Positions 31,001 through 33,608 of a stretch of DNA of 64,000 nt are shown here, piece after piece. The stretch is from NCBI GenBank assembly GCA_037903475.1, contig JBAJFG010000384.1:2805001-2869000 (forward strand), written 5' to 3'. Position 1 is the first letter of the stretch. Every line of letters begins with the position of its first letter. The notes beneath the pieces are model-generated. The model had not been told where the DNA came from, made no database searches, and was given only the letters and a program-made list of their open reading frames with translations. This DNA is from Ancylostoma caninum. Lineage: Eukaryota; Nematoda; Chromadorea; Rhabditida; Ancylostomatidae. The translations under genes and the position numbers were made by a program.

Positions 31001-32078
31001 GCGCATTACAGATAACAAATGAACCCACGAGATCGTGGCCTATCTGCTAGGAAACTCGAGTAGCAGTCACGAACTCAGCTGCCTTGCACGCTTCCGCGAA
31101 AGCTAACACAGGCGCGGTCAGATAGGGAGAGCGATTAGGCTTGCACTGTACTCCACGTGGAGTATAGTACCTTGCATCGCTGTTGCTGACGACGTCCATC
31201 GCAGATATCCAATATCGAGGACAGACGTGGATGGCTGTCGCCAGATCAGACAGTTTCAGTTAGGAAGCTCCAAATGTCCGCAGTCAAGAGGGGTGTGGCC
31301 ACGGTGCGGCTCCTCGTTGCGTTTAATGTCGAACAATTAAGAATTCTTTAATTTCTGTTCTAATTGTGGCTCGTCCTGTCTATATATCACGCGCTCATCT
31401 GTGGTTCCAGATAGTAACGAACATTTTCTTTGACATCGACGCCCTCGAAATCCTATGCTTTGAAATTGAACAGAGATGATTCAGGATGAGGAATTGAATA
31501 GAATATTCAAAACGAAGGAAGCGAGCGAAGTAATGTGTGCTAGCGGAGCAGCCATTATGCCGAACCATCGCCTCCTCGAAGAAACTCCAAAGTCACGGAA
31601 ATCTTACGAATTTGAGGTTGGTTTCAAGTTGCATCCAAAATAGGGCTGTGCATGGTTTTCCTTTGTTCGTTTTGCATTTTCGTTCCGGAGATTTCAGCAA
31701 AAAAATTCATGGGACACCTCACTGCTCGTATACTATCCAATTGACCGTTCGTGTGTCAAGTTTGTGTTGAGGAAGTTCTATACTAGCACATTGAAAAATC
31801 AGCGACGCGTTTTTCTGAGAAGACCGTCGAAGGCAAGGTCTGGGCAAAACTCCATCTCCCGAATTTCTATTGAATTCGTAGCCCGAGGCAACGCCTTGGA
31901 TGAAAACTATAGAAAAATCCCTGAAAAGGTCCCACAACAAACGCTTCCCATCGACCATTTTCGGTACGGCGTTTGCGGGTTTGCGGCGTCCGTGCTTTCA
32001 AATGACGTTATACGGCACGCCCTACACATTGTCTATTGTGGCGTCGTAGGAAAAAATTCATATTCAAACGACCAGTGA
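1023..32078 (+). CDS. Gene A: large multi-exon gene, product unrecognised
   Basis: This is a gene model built by reading splice sites and open phases. Coding parts are 1039-1099, 2284-2368, 4191-4248, 9460-9693, 13696-13792, 13868-13994, 14062-14159, 16679-16857, 16953-17057 (weak), 17150-17213, 23214-23258 or longer, 25758-25847, 27482-27626, 27737-27869, 31474-31616 and 31698-32078. Phases agree within 1039-4248, within 9460-17057, from 17150 to 23214, and within 25758-32078. They disagree across 4248/9460, 17057/17150 and 23258/25758, so exons are missing or mis-bounded there. The product is serine-rich and acidic at first, has a small Cys cluster in the 16679 exon, and turns basic with an AT-hook-like stretch near 27.8 kb. 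No domain family was recognised. Exons could belong to two adjacent genes. Introns reach more than 5 kb and are packed with transposons. Confidence 0.55.
1039..1099 (+). CDS. Gene A exon 1 with start codon
   Basis: The acceptor AAATTTCCAG ends at 1022. A 16-nt leader then precedes ATG at 1039. The peptide MPGEADQVERSAPAVESCWD runs to the donor GATG|GTGCGT at 1099, leaving phase 1. An acceptor so close to the first ATG, with no upstream exon seen, fits spliced-leader trans-splicing in nematodes. This is the only exon that supplies a start for gene A. Confidence 0.6.
1541..2090. mobile_element. Nested fold-back elements
   Basis: Outer arms of about 110 bases are inverted copies of each other (left 1,541-1,660, right 1,966-2,090; both carry GAAACCCTAGCAGCAACGG or its complement). 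Inside lies a second palindromic element, 1,674-1,948, with ends like CTCGAGGAC and CACCCTGCGTCGCCGTCG against CGACGGCGACGCAAGGTG. It has a GC-rich core of repeated TTGGCGAC/GTCGCCAA words. No transposase is seen. All reading frames here are by-products of the palindromes. Confidence 0.65.
2083..2255. repeat. Partial MITE, GTCTGTCCGAAACGACGAG family
   Basis: Begins TAGTCTGTCCGAAACGACGAG and shares CACGCGGGGATCGAGAAG and CCAACAGCATCCG with the full-length copies at 14,823 and 16,415. The right end is missing. It directly abuts the outer arm of the nested repeat at 1,541-2,090. Confidence 0.6.
2284..2368 (+). CDS. Gene A exon 2
   Basis: The acceptor TTGTTTTAAG ends at 2283 and the donor GTGAGT starts at 2369. 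The frame that joins exon 1 in phase is open and reads NAPEIITADVEVERENASLD and onward, acidic and coding-like. It leaves phase 2, which the exon at 4191 accepts. A MITE lies 22 bases downstream of the donor. Confidence 0.65.
2391..2588. mobile_element. TA-flanked hairpin MITE, CAGGAAGCTCC family, copy 1
   Basis: Ends are CAGGAAGCTCCAAATGTCCG and its inverted copy, flanked by TA on both sides. Almost the whole 198 bases folds back on itself. Full relatives are at 19,706-19,903 and 63,501-63,698, with a half copy at 31,261-31,316. TA duplication and short ends fit a Tc1/mariner-mobilised non-autonomous element. It lies in gene A intron 2. Confidence 0.8.
2600..3115. repeat. Fold-back repeat rich in GTAACC/CTACAGTA words
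   Basis: Segments around 2,786-2,893 (GGACACGAATGTCGTATCC, TCTCACAGAATCCTCAAATT) reappear inverted at 3,010-3,109. The same family occurs at 17,790-18,135, 30,050-30,800 and 62,640-62,960. No coding capacity is recognisable. Its mobility mechanism is not evident. Confidence 0.55.
3113..3635. mobile_element. Cluster of CAGGGTGTTTTTCCGGG-family MITEs
   Basis: A complete TA-flanked element (3,216-3,378; ends CAGGGTGTTTTTCCGGGAGT and the inverse) has inserted in a related older repeat. Downstream are two tandem diverged units (from 3,381 and 3,509) sharing GATCTGTTGG and CTCCGAGGTGAATG. Other full copies lie at 12,429, 13,025 and 16,252. The CAGGG ends and TA target fit a mariner-like origin. 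Confidence 0.7.
3636..5571. other. Gene A introns around exon 3, little recognised
   Basis: Apart from exon 4191-4248 nothing secure was seen. A short open stretch at 4,364-4,543 (LQEIFLPKDMLQAKLIF) follows an acceptor-like TTATCAG but fits no phase of gene A. A missing exon of gene A may lie here or further downstream. Confidence 0.35.
4191..4248 (+). CDS. Gene A exon 3
   Basis: A pyrimidine-rich acceptor (CCCCTTTCATCACGCAG) ends at 4190. In the phase left by exon 2 the frame is open and reads IYLSNHVDMIDDLDFTIPK before the weak donor AAG|GTTTCT. It leaves phase 0. The next clear exon (9460) needs phase 1, so at least one exon between 4.25 and 9.46 kb has not been found, or this donor is wrong. 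Confidence 0.5.
5576..6026. mobile_element. TTAA-flanked fold-back MITE, AGGCAGTGTC family, copy 1
   Basis: The body starts AGGCAGTGTCTCACCTC and ends in the inverse, with TTAA on both sides (5,572-5,575 and 6,027-6,030). A second copy is at 45,563-46,029; both share ATAAG.TACGGGTTTCTTTGG and a GGCCGAGAATTTC palindrome. TTAA targets are typical of piggyBac-like transposons. No transposase is present. Confidence 0.8.
6421..6590. mobile_element. TA-flanked fold-back MITE, GTAGATCCGC family
   Basis: Arms 6,431-6,473 and 6,537-6,580 are inverted copies (CCTCAAGGCGCACCGCCTGA and its complement). The outer ends read CAGTGCGGTAGATCCGC-like and lie next to TA. A decayed relative sits at 289-385. Confidence 0.7.
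6758..6881. mobile_element. Short hairpin MITE related to CAGGAAGCTCC family
   Basis: TA-flanked palindrome with ends CAGGGAACTCTAAATGTACG and the inverse, and a core with GAGAGCCGCGACGCGGTCC. Similar elements lie at 18,143-18,307 and 26,050-26,205. Together they form a sister family of the 198-bp element at 2,391. Confidence 0.7.
7370..7665. repeat. Dispersed 290-bp repeat, copy 1
   Basis: Closely matches 49,140-49,425 on the same strand (shared CTCACAGTTTGTGGGTT, CACGCAGAACTGCTCGT, GATCAGCAGCGTACCT). The left part, with CGCGCCGC and GCGACAC words, recurs at 54,893-54,960. No terminal repeats or coding frame were seen. Confidence 0.65.
7666..8189. other. Intron sequence, no gene seen
   Basis: No exon fitting gene A was found. 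A partial match to a repeat word GGCCTGGCTGC...ACTGGGTCCGC is present around 8,060-8,090, resembling part of the CAGGGTG family core. Overlapping open frames at 7,893-8,171 on both strands shadow each other and are not supported. Confidence 0.3.
8190..8640 (-). pseudogene. Degraded mariner-type transposase
   Basis: On the - strand the reading LGWVPHELSALQD is followed after a frame change by FLHQLITGDESWVCVLTVHE, then in another frame by RVFLCCWW and a YRELL-like motif, and finally LQKLADAIYPEL. These match in order the mariner transposase core (WVPHEL, FL..I.TGDE.W with a catalytic Asp, then KKVLL.VWWD and the ELL block). At least three frame changes and in-frame stops break it, so it cannot be active. 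No flanking terminal repeats were found. It lies in a gene A intron. Confidence 0.75.
8903..9349. mobile_element. TTAA-flanked long-hairpin MITE, GCAGGAGC family, copy 1
   Basis: TTAA at 8,899-8,902 and 9,350-9,353. The two halves are inverted copies, each with ATCATAAATGTGAAACGAAC and CGTCGCGAACACGCC words or complements. Copy 2 is at 15,106-15,569. The left terminus has lost the AGGCAGC end. It finishes about 105 bases before a gene A exon. Confidence 0.8.
9460..9693 (+). CDS. Gene A exon, Ser/Thr-rich acidic segment
   Basis: The acceptor TTTTTATTTTAG ends at 9459 and the donor A|GTGTGC starts at 9694. The 78-residue open segment includes FDDGIEKGLTSNLQ, STGSSSTFHPSMEQFF and CSDEESEDVSSQNR. 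The acidic serine cluster resembles casein kinase 2 target sequence (inference). It leaves phase 1, matching the next exon at 13696. A TTAA-flanked MITE ends only about 105 bases upstream and another TTAA element begins about 60 bases downstream, so the exon sits in a narrow gap between two insertions. Confidence 0.6.
9754..10186. mobile_element. TTAA-flanked MITE, first of three in a row
   Basis: Ends AGGCAGCACTCACGGAAA and the inverse (TTTCCGTAAGTGCTGCCT), flanked by TTAA at 9,750-9,753 and 10,187-10,190. The right TTAA is also the left flank of the next element. No second copy was seen in this window. Confidence 0.8.
10191..11798. mobile_element. 1.6-kb TTAA-flanked element, second of three
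   Basis: Left end GGGGCTAGCAGACATTTGTCGC and right end the inverse of GGGGCTTTAGAGGCCAGCAGAC, flanked by TTAA at 10,187-10,190 and 11,799-11,802. The interior has CGCGACG-rich subterminal repeats and no transposase-like frame. It may be an internally replaced derivative of a piggyBac-like element. Confidence 0.7.
11803..12205. mobile_element. TTAA-flanked MITE, third of three, AGGCAGTGTGTCACC family
   Basis: Ends AGGCAGTGTGTCACCTCG and the inverse, TTAA at 11,799-11,802 and 12,206-12,209. A second copy lies inverted inside the ACOT13-like gene at 51,401-51,791 (shared CTTTTTGTAACA-type and GGCGTGTTGGCTAA words). No coding content. Confidence 0.8.
12429..12592. mobile_element. CAGGGTG-family MITE copy
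   Basis: TA-flanked, ends CAGGGCGTTTTTCCGGGAG and the inverse; core GCAATTGCGGACCCAGTACA as in the copies at 3,216, 13,025 and 16,252. It sits directly next to the long-TIR element that starts at about 12,595. Confidence 0.8.
12595..13435. mobile_element. Long-TIR element copy I, interrupted
   Basis: The left arm (GGTCGTATGGCGCGATTCTT; TACCACCCGGTATGC) and the right arm (13,200-13,420, inverted) correspond to the arms of copy II. The centre (12,715-13,020) shares AAGTGCAGAGCAT-, GGCTTTCTGAAATTCTT- and GAAATGACTCCTAT-like words with 15,574-15,830. A CAGGGTG MITE (13,025-13,187) has inserted. The left arm is shortened. No transposase. Confidence 0.6.
13025..13187. mobile_element. CAGGGTG-family MITE copy inside long-TIR element
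   Basis: TA-flanked 163-bp element with the same ends and core as at 3,216. It is inserted in the long-TIR element copy I, which shows the order of events: long-TIR element first, MITE second. Confidence 0.8.
13696..13792 (+). CDS. Gene A exon
   Basis: The acceptor CATTTTTCAG ends at 13695 and the donor GTGAGT starts at 13793. It joins the 9460 exon in phase and reads NHMADIFDSSTTNQHSVPDG and onward, Ser/Asn-rich. It leaves phase 2, accepted by the next exon only 75 bases later. Exon-intron signals here are among the clearest in the gene. Confidence 0.7.
13868..13994 (+). CDS. Gene A exon
   Basis: The acceptor TGCATTACAG ends at 13867 and the donor CCGGAG|GTGAGT ends the exon. The in-phase frame reads CNGSADELDIVQDLERGSAC, then a tryptophan-rich stretch (FQWRRWSSDDSDSHW). 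It leaves phase 0. It sits 75 bases after the previous exon and 67 before the next, a compact three-exon cluster inside a repeat-rich region. Confidence 0.72.
14062..14159 (+). CDS. Gene A exon
   Basis: The acceptor TTGTTTATTCAG ends at 14061 and the donor AA|GTAATT ends the exon. In phase it reads PQLLIGKQEREQSAAQGADD, then LREVVDYRPILI. It leaves phase 2. The next exon follows after a 2.5-kb intron made almost wholly of nested transposons (14.6-16.66 kb). Confidence 0.7.
14823..15063. mobile_element. GTCTGTCCGAAACGACGAG-family MITE, copy
   Basis: Palindromic 240-bp element with ends TATAGTCTGTCCGAAACGAC and CGTCGTTTCGAATAGACGATA. It shares the core CAAATGATTTGGCTGTGACGT-like sequence with 16,415-16,664 (inverted centre). 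Nested in long-TIR copy II. Confidence 0.75.
15106..15569. mobile_element. TTAA-flanked long-hairpin MITE, GCAGGAGC family, copy 2
   Basis: TTAA at 15,102-15,105 and 15,570-15,573; ends AGGCAGCAGGAGCTGAAAT and the inverse. Both halves carry the GAACACAGACAATGATGG word or complement, as in copy 1 at 8,903-9,349. Long open frames on it arise from the palindrome. Confidence 0.85.
16252..16414. mobile_element. CAGGGTG-family MITE copy, inverted
   Basis: Full-length 163-bp copy in the opposite orientation to the others, TA on both sides. Its right TA (16,415-16,416) is also the start of the next MITE, so the two sit back to back. Confidence 0.8.
16415..16664. mobile_element. GTCTGTCCGAAACGACGAG-family MITE abutting a splice site
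   Basis: Ends TATAATCTGTCCGAAACGAC and its inverse (GTCGTTTCGGACAGACTATA). It ends 14 bases before gene A exon 16,679. Only CCTCCTACACCCAG separates transposon and exon. Confidence 0.85.
16679..16857 (+). CDS. Gene A exon with Cys cluster
   Basis: The acceptor CCTCCTACACCCAG ends at 16678 and the donor C|GTAAGT starts at 16858. In phase from the 14062 exon it reads LEPCGFGNCARCSYAIISEN and later LYVEKGLQQADNT. The CX4CX2C arrangement is visible, but no zinc-binding family is recognised. The MITE 16415-16664 ends just 14 bases before the exon, so the splice acceptor tract directly abuts a transposon end. The exon leaves phase 1. Confidence 0.7.
16953..17057 (+). CDS. Gene A possible exon
   Basis: The acceptor TTGTCCGCTGAG is weak; the donor T|GTGAGA is good. 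In the phase left by the previous exon it is fully open (TMFNGTIGFSNSYLCSSNPR, then a basic stretch). It leaves phase 1, but the following exon reads well only from phase 2. Two other acceptors nearby (16,900 and 17,002) lead to early stops. The boundary is therefore uncertain. Confidence 0.4.
17150..17213 (+). CDS. Gene A exon
   Basis: The acceptor TTGATTTCCCCAG ends at 17149 and the donor AAG|GTGAGC starts at 17214. From entry phase 2 it reads MPPQAQGIFKLCETFLVKGK and exits in phase 0, matching entry of the 23214 exon. In the intron just upstream is a 17-base G run (near 17,080-17,097), which may also be a sequencing weak point. Confidence 0.5.
17218..17785. other. Gene A intron, no feature seen
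   Basis: AT-rich intron sequence with a TTTA microsatellite at about 17,508-17,527. No exon or transposon end was recognised. Confidence 0.4.
17790..18135. repeat. Fold-back repeat, GTAACC family copy
   Basis: Left part (CTCAACACGAACATCGTACC, CCGTAACCCCGTTTTTGTAG) and right part (ATGGGGTTACGGCACAAAAT, GATGTGATATTCGTTTTCAG) are inverted copies. Same family as 2,600-3,115 and 62,640-62,960. Confidence 0.6.
18143..18307. mobile_element. Short hairpin MITE, GAACTCC family copy
   Basis: TA-flanked palindrome; core GGGACCGCGGCGCGGCTCTC and GAGAGCCGCGCCGCGGTC are inverted copies. Relatives at 6,758 and 26,050. An internal 9-bp duplication (CCATATGT) is visible at the left end. Confidence 0.7.
18400..18505. 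repeat. GC-rich CCGCGGGTCGGCC repeats
   Basis: Repeated words CGGCCGACCCGC, GCGGCCGCGGCTCGGC. The same motif recurs at 23,505-23,615 and 28,098-28,165, in the two latter cases with CTCCGCCCAGAAACTAG and TTATTGCCTGA alongside. Confidence 0.6.
18985..19107 (+). CDS. Possible exon, low support
   Basis: After TCTATTTATGAG a frame reads STVENDFDSGDAVEEFSELE, then CQ-rich text to TAA at 19,105, with a donor-like GGTG|GTGAGG at 19,091. Composition is coding-like but no junction with gene A was established. Confidence 0.25.
   Translation, partial: DSGDAVEEFSELECEILQCHVSGTPSVKPYCWISWGGEVA
19470..19618. mobile_element. Small TA-flanked element, AGTCTGTT ends
   Basis: Bounded by TATAGTCTGTTTCGC and GGAACAGACTATA, short inverted ends next to TA. 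The interior is pyrimidine-rich without long fold-back. Could be a small mariner-type MITE. Confidence 0.5.
19706..19903. mobile_element. CAGGAAGCTCC-family MITE, copy 2
   Basis: 198 bases, TA-flanked, ends CAGGAAGCTCCAAATGTCCG and the inverse. Nearly identical in plan to 2,391-2,588 but the interior is reversed. Confidence 0.85.
20108..20190. repeat. Short inverted repeat
   Basis: TTAACCAATTGAC and GTCAATTGGTTAA, with flanking ATCATTCGTCA and TGACGAATGA, form a stem around an 18-base loop. No protein or terminator role is implied in a eukaryote. Confidence 0.5.
20340..20538 (+). CDS. Open frame without start, unassigned
   Basis: A + strand frame reads QYEGRWAAHAAKKVDDPRVN, then ILRTAGSARLEMETVNEARS and a short end to TAA at 20,536. 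Composition looks like protein, and the opposite strand frame looks like its shadow. No good acceptor lies upstream. It could be an exon or an old gene or transposon fragment. Confidence 0.3.
20540..21655. other. No gene recognised
   Basis: Scattered short frames only. A GAAGACGA/TCGTCTTC inverted word pair lies near 21,058-21,105. No repeat family from elsewhere in the window was recognised. Confidence 0.3.
21660..21850 (+). CDS. Possible exon, low support
   Basis: After CCGGGTTCCACACTCAG a frame with VSASSSLPSILNEETFDSL and CTQERTSVAAQTVLADVLWH is open. A second frame (SHEHDRDDSLSGCS) is also open for a shorter stretch. No matching donor phase to gene A neighbours was settled. Confidence 0.25.
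22330..23155 (+). mobile_element. Possible Helitron-related element
   Basis: Starts near TCTGTATATATAAAAGTGAA with a GTGTGTGTTTGTGTGT tract, and ends CCCGAGCGAAGCCGGG...CCGTCTAGT. A short GC hairpin followed by CTAG next to T is the known form of Helitron 3' ends. No Rep/helicase frame is present, so it would be non-autonomous. The 5' end next to host A is not clean. It contains the 118-bp repeats. Confidence 0.4.
22482..22925 (+). repeat. 118-bp tandem repeat, about 3.7 units
   Basis: Units begin TATCGATTTATTGATTTTAT at 22,612, 22,730 and 22,848, with a diverged first unit from about 22,482. Each carries GGGTTTTCGAATGTGCTGAA or a variant and CTCGGGG. The TCGATTTTATCGATTTTT word is shared with the 186-bp array at 59.4 kb. 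Confidence 0.8.
23214..23399 (+). CDS. Gene A exon, donor unclear
   Basis: The acceptor TTTTTATTGACAG ends at 23213. The frame is open for 61 codons to TGA at 23397-23399, rich in Lys, Arg and Glu (KTKLPEETRKTALRDEHGRS). Entry phase 0 matches the exon at 17150. The best donor is GAGAG|GTGCGT at 23258, which would leave phase 1; a weaker one (GC|GTTGAG) would give the phase 2 wanted by the 25758 exon. It could also be a last exon ending at 23399. I cannot decide between these. Confidence 0.45.
   Translation: MGHENSCDDLKLNNSRGAYPKKTKLPEETRKTALRDEHGRSVLAALEENTIGNTKSINYRK
23505..23615. repeat. GC-rich GGCCGCGGGTCGGCCG repeats
   Basis: Three spaced copies of CCGCGGGTCGGCC, with CTCCGCCCAGAAACTAG between. 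The same arrangement occurs at 28,098-28,165, where one copy is CCGCGGTTCGGC. Confidence 0.65.
23847..24033 (+). repeat. tRNA-derived SINE, copy 1
   Basis: Carries an A-box-like TTGGCAGCGTATG (23,858-23,870) and a B box GGTTCGATCCC (23,898-23,908) about 40 bases apart, as in RNA polymerase III promoters of tRNAs. The tRNA-like head is followed by GCACGGGTCGGAATCACTTCAG and a tail ATCAATCGATAGCACATGCA. The whole unit matches an inverted copy at 24,782-24,977. The head does not fold as a full tRNA. Confidence 0.65.
24136..24678. mobile_element. Fold-back element between two SINE copies
   Basis: Arms 24,140-24,200 and 24,606-24,674 are inverted copies (GGACGATCAGCTCTATCTTT and its complement; ATCGATTTCCCATC-type words inside). 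The ends are AGGACGATCAGCTC next to ATA/TAT. No coding capacity. Confidence 0.65.
24782..24977 (-). repeat. tRNA-derived SINE, copy 2 (inverted)
   Basis: On the - strand: AACAGGACAGATTGGCAGCG, then B box GGTCCGATTCCC, the body GCACGGGTTGGAACCGCTTCAG, and the tail ATCGATCGATAACACATGCG. It aligns end to end with copy 1 but keeps about 12 more bases between the boxes. Confidence 0.65.
24985..25757. other. Gene A intron, no gene seen
   Basis: Contains two G runs (about 25,159 and 25,201) next to GTCGT words. Similar GGGGGGTCGTATTG text occurs at 23,691-23,735. No exon or transposon ends were recognised. Confidence 0.35.
25758..25847 (+). CDS. Gene A exon
   Basis: The strong acceptor ATATTTAATTCCAG ends at 25757 and the donor AAAG|GTACTG ends the exon. 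Two frames are open. The one that exits in phase 2, as the 27482 exon requires, reads FSRDHICDQARSIIARMRMF and onward. Joined to the next exon it gives a smooth basic-to-acidic segment. Function unknown. Confidence 0.55.
26050..26205. mobile_element. Short hairpin MITE, GAACTCC family copy
   Basis: TA-flanked; ends CAGAGAACTCCAAACGAACG and the inverse; core GACCGCGGCGCGGTTCTC against GAGAGCCGCGCCGCGATC. Relatives at 6,758 and 18,143. Confidence 0.75.
26332..26864. mobile_element. Mariner-like MITE, CAGGGGTCCCAAAAAGTTTCC ends
   Basis: TA-flanked 533-bp element. The left end CAGGGGTCCCAAAAAGTTTC is inverted on the right as CGGGTATCGAAAAGTTTCCG. No transposase frame. It lies in a gene A intron. 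Confidence 0.65.
27482..27626 (+). CDS. Gene A exon
   Basis: The acceptor CCGTTTCATTTTAG ends at 27481 and the donor AAG|GTACCA ends the exon. It reads LGREQVELFVDPDDLTSRAT, then CIDTIRQCDDPVLKNTCC. It has several cysteines but no recognised domain. It exits in phase 0, matching the next exon 110 bases on. Confidence 0.65.
27737..27869 (+). CDS. Gene A exon with AT-hook-like basic stretch
   Basis: The acceptor TTATTCGCATTTTAG ends at 27736. The in-phase frame reads KRFSSNDDCSTSDNKAAV, then QEKGKRGRRTRNASES. The KGKRGRRTR core resembles an AT-hook or nuclear localisation signal (inference). Of two possible donors, C|GTTTTT after 27869 leaves phase 1 and joins the 31474 exon directly; GTTCTC after 27844 leaves phase 0. 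Confidence 0.55.
28098..28415. repeat. GC-rich motif plus fold-back
   Basis: CCGCGGTTCGGC and CCGCGGATCAGCC copies, then an inverted pair (TTATTGCCTGAAAAGTTATT and GCGCGTCAAAGTTTACACGC; complements at 28,352-28,408). Shares its left part with 23,505-23,630. Confidence 0.6.
28466..28885. mobile_element. TA-flanked MITE, GTCTATTAGC ends
   Basis: Ends GGTCTATTAGCCTACAGAGG and the inverse of it (CCCTCTGTGAGCTAATAGAC), with CGACTTTGTCCGCAATTACG-type words inside. A clean relative is at 54,376-54,638. A further inverted piece (GGAAGGAACCACACCATATA and its complement at 28,909-28,945) overlaps, so at least two insertions are merged here. Confidence 0.65.
29075..29490. mobile_element. MITE nested in a CAGGGTG-family remnant
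   Basis: Arms 29,105-29,148 and 29,325-29,370 are inverted (AGAGCGCAGAGTTCCCGACG and complement). They split the CAGGGTG-family words CGAACCCAGTACAAA and GCTACGTGCGAGCCG, which are contiguous in the other copies. The right flank ends in CTCCGAGGTGAATG as at 3,490. Confidence 0.7.
29784..29851 (+). CDS. Possible extra basic exon
   Basis: Between AGAAGAACAG and the donor AAG|GTTAGG a frame reads AAERKRTTCKKRRPQAGEKT, strongly basic. Entry phase 1 fits the 27869 donor, but its exit phase 0 does not fit the 31474 exon. It may be an alternative exon or a chance match. The acceptor is purine-rich and weak. Confidence 0.25.
30050..30800 (+). repeat. Imperfect tandem repeat with CTACAGTA words
   Basis: Units of roughly 125-140 bases carry CCAAAGTTTCACT.AATTTGG, ATGCATCTACAGTATGCC and GTTCAGCA.GTCA. 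They start near 30,381, 30,506 and 30,646, with diverged units before. Related to the GTAACC fold-back family. Confidence 0.6.
30853..30925. repeat. Two copies of a perfect palindrome
   Basis: ACGACCCACCGGTGGGTCGT occurs at about 30,854 and 30,898, each followed by ATTGTCC. Both are fully self-complementary. Confidence 0.75.
31261..31316. mobile_element. CAGGAAGCTCC-family MITE, half copy
   Basis: AGGAAGCTCCAAATGTCCGC continuing to GGTGTGGCCACGGTGCGGCT; the rest of the hairpin is missing. Confidence 0.75.
31474..31616 (+). CDS. Gene A exon
   Basis: The acceptor TGAAATTGAACAG ends at 31473 and the donor GAG|GTTGGT ends the exon. It reads MIQDEELNRIFKTKEASEVM, then a proline/basic end (RLLEETPKSRKSYEFE). 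It exits in phase 0 and joins the next exon after an 81-base intron. The small intron and clear phases make this pair convincing. Confidence 0.6.
31698..32078 (+). CDS. Gene A exon, probable 3' coding end
   Basis: The acceptor CCGGAGATTTCAG ends at 31697. The frame is open for 126 codons to TGA at 32076. It starts KNSWDTSLLVYYPIDRSC, has a basic centre (KNQRRVFLRRPSKARSGQ) and ends YGVCGFAASVLSNDVIRH and a short tail. It may be terminal. Phase-0 donors near the end (for example GTC|GTAGGA at about 32,045) could instead splice to the phase-0 exon at 34705. Confidence 0.55.
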   Translation, partial: QKNSWDTSLLVYYPIDRSCVKFVLRKFYTSTLKNQRRVFLRRPSKARSGQNSISRISIEFVARGNALDENYRKIPEKVPQQTLPIDHFRYGVCGFAASVLSNDVIRHALHIVYCGVVGKNSYSNDQ

Positions 32079-32248
32079 TCCGCTTGATGGGGAAGGTTTC
32101 ACGAAGTGTTCGTTAGCCTGTATGTATTTGTCTGAGCGTCCATCGTTGTTAACCATGCACTCGCGCAGCGTTTGTGGTTGGAGCGCGTTTTCCCACGGCT
32201 ACCGTAATCCTCGAACATTTTGCCCCATATCTAGCGACTCACACACTT

Positions 32249-32432
32249 GGCGCGGCCGGGCGCTCGCCGGCCAAGCGCCCGGCCGCGCCAGATCTGAAGA
32301 GAGAGCACATTTCAAGGAGAGGGTCTAGACGGTCCTGTCGTAGCGGCCGCTGCGGGACCACTGTCTAGACCCTCTCCTTGGAGCGTGCTCTCTGCGCGGC
32401 CGGGCGTTCACCGGCCAAGCGCCCGGCCGCAT
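32249..32432. mobile_element. Three-hairpin GC-rich element
   Basis: Hairpin 1 (32,249-32,290) is GGCGCGGCCGGGCGCTCGCC against its complement. Hairpin 2 (about 32,300-32,393) pairs GAGAGGGTCTAGAC with GTCTAGACCCTCTC and GAGAGAGCAC with GTGCTCTCT. Hairpin 3 repeats the first motif (GCGCGGCCGGGCG...CGCCCGGCCGC). Together they look like a fold-back element with duplicated GC ends. Confidence 0.65.
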
Positions 32433-33600
32433 CAAGTATCTGAGGATAGAGCTTATAGCGAGGTCTCGAACTTCAGTTACGTGCTACACATAAGGTTCGG
32501 ACTCAGGAGAGCAAGAAGCCTGGGTGGGCAGGATTTTGACCGAACCTTTCCTTTAAGCAGTTCTCAAAAGCACCGTTCGGTACAGTGTGTCTGAAGAACT
32601 ACAGGACTATGGTGTTTCTTCAATTTTCTTTCTACAAGTTTTATGCAGATCTCATGCGCTGGTAGGGAATGTACATCTTCTTCTGTAGATTTTGATGTCG
32701 GATGCGATTTTTTGAAGAAATTGGTTTGTTCTGGTCGCCAGCCACAATTGTGAGACTATTTAAGGTTTGTAGCACCAATCACGCATGGTTTGCTGCCACC
32801 TAAGGTTTTGATTCGGGTTACAATTAGGCCCGTTGTAAATTTTCTAATAGTTAACCTAAGGGCGCAGTAATTTGTAGTAATTGTGTGTGCCTCATCTAAC
32901 AATAAGATTGAGCAGTTGCTTCCGTGCTAGTGGTACTTATATTACCCATGCTTTGTTTTATACAATGATGGATACATGACATGTTATTGTAGTGCTTGCG
33001 ATTCACGGTCGCCTATTCAGGGATGGCACTGTGATTGGATGGGATATTTACTTGACATTCCATGGTTTCCAAATAAGTAGTGCTTGAGCCTTCCAGGGAC
33101 TGGATCGAAGTGTCAGCTACTACGTTCACAGTAGCGCAGTGAACCTGATACAACCTTTAATGTTAGCTATCTAGCGTGACACATGCAAGCCCAGTATGGA
33201 AGCCTAAGAATGCTTTGTAGCGGTTTCATGTTTACTCTACACTTACAAAACGTTTCACTTTTGAATGTCGAAGGGGGGAGCTCTTCAGTGTGAACTTGTG
33301 CAATTTTTTCCTTTTCTTTCTCCTTCTTCCTTCTAGTTTTATTTTGAAGGTTTAGGGTCGACGTTTCTGTTGCGGTTGTATCATTTGTTCCGATGGTATG
33401 CGTCCTCCCTATTAAGCCTCGGCATCCACCTTATTTCCTCCTCTCTCCTATCTAGTCACTGGGTTTTCGGTCTTTTTCCTGGTCTACGGCCATCCGCGGC
33501 GGTACCGGTAATTGATTTTGTTAATTGTCGTCACTTCTAGGCACGTGACAGCACCAATATTGCCGAGCCTCGCACATCTTTTCGCGCGGTTAGTGTTACT
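32433..33600. other. No gene or known repeat seen
   Basis: AT-rich sequence with no exon signal strong enough to report. It separates the 32,078 stop from the Tc1-like element. Confidence 0.35.
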
Positions 33601-33608
33601 CCAACCTA

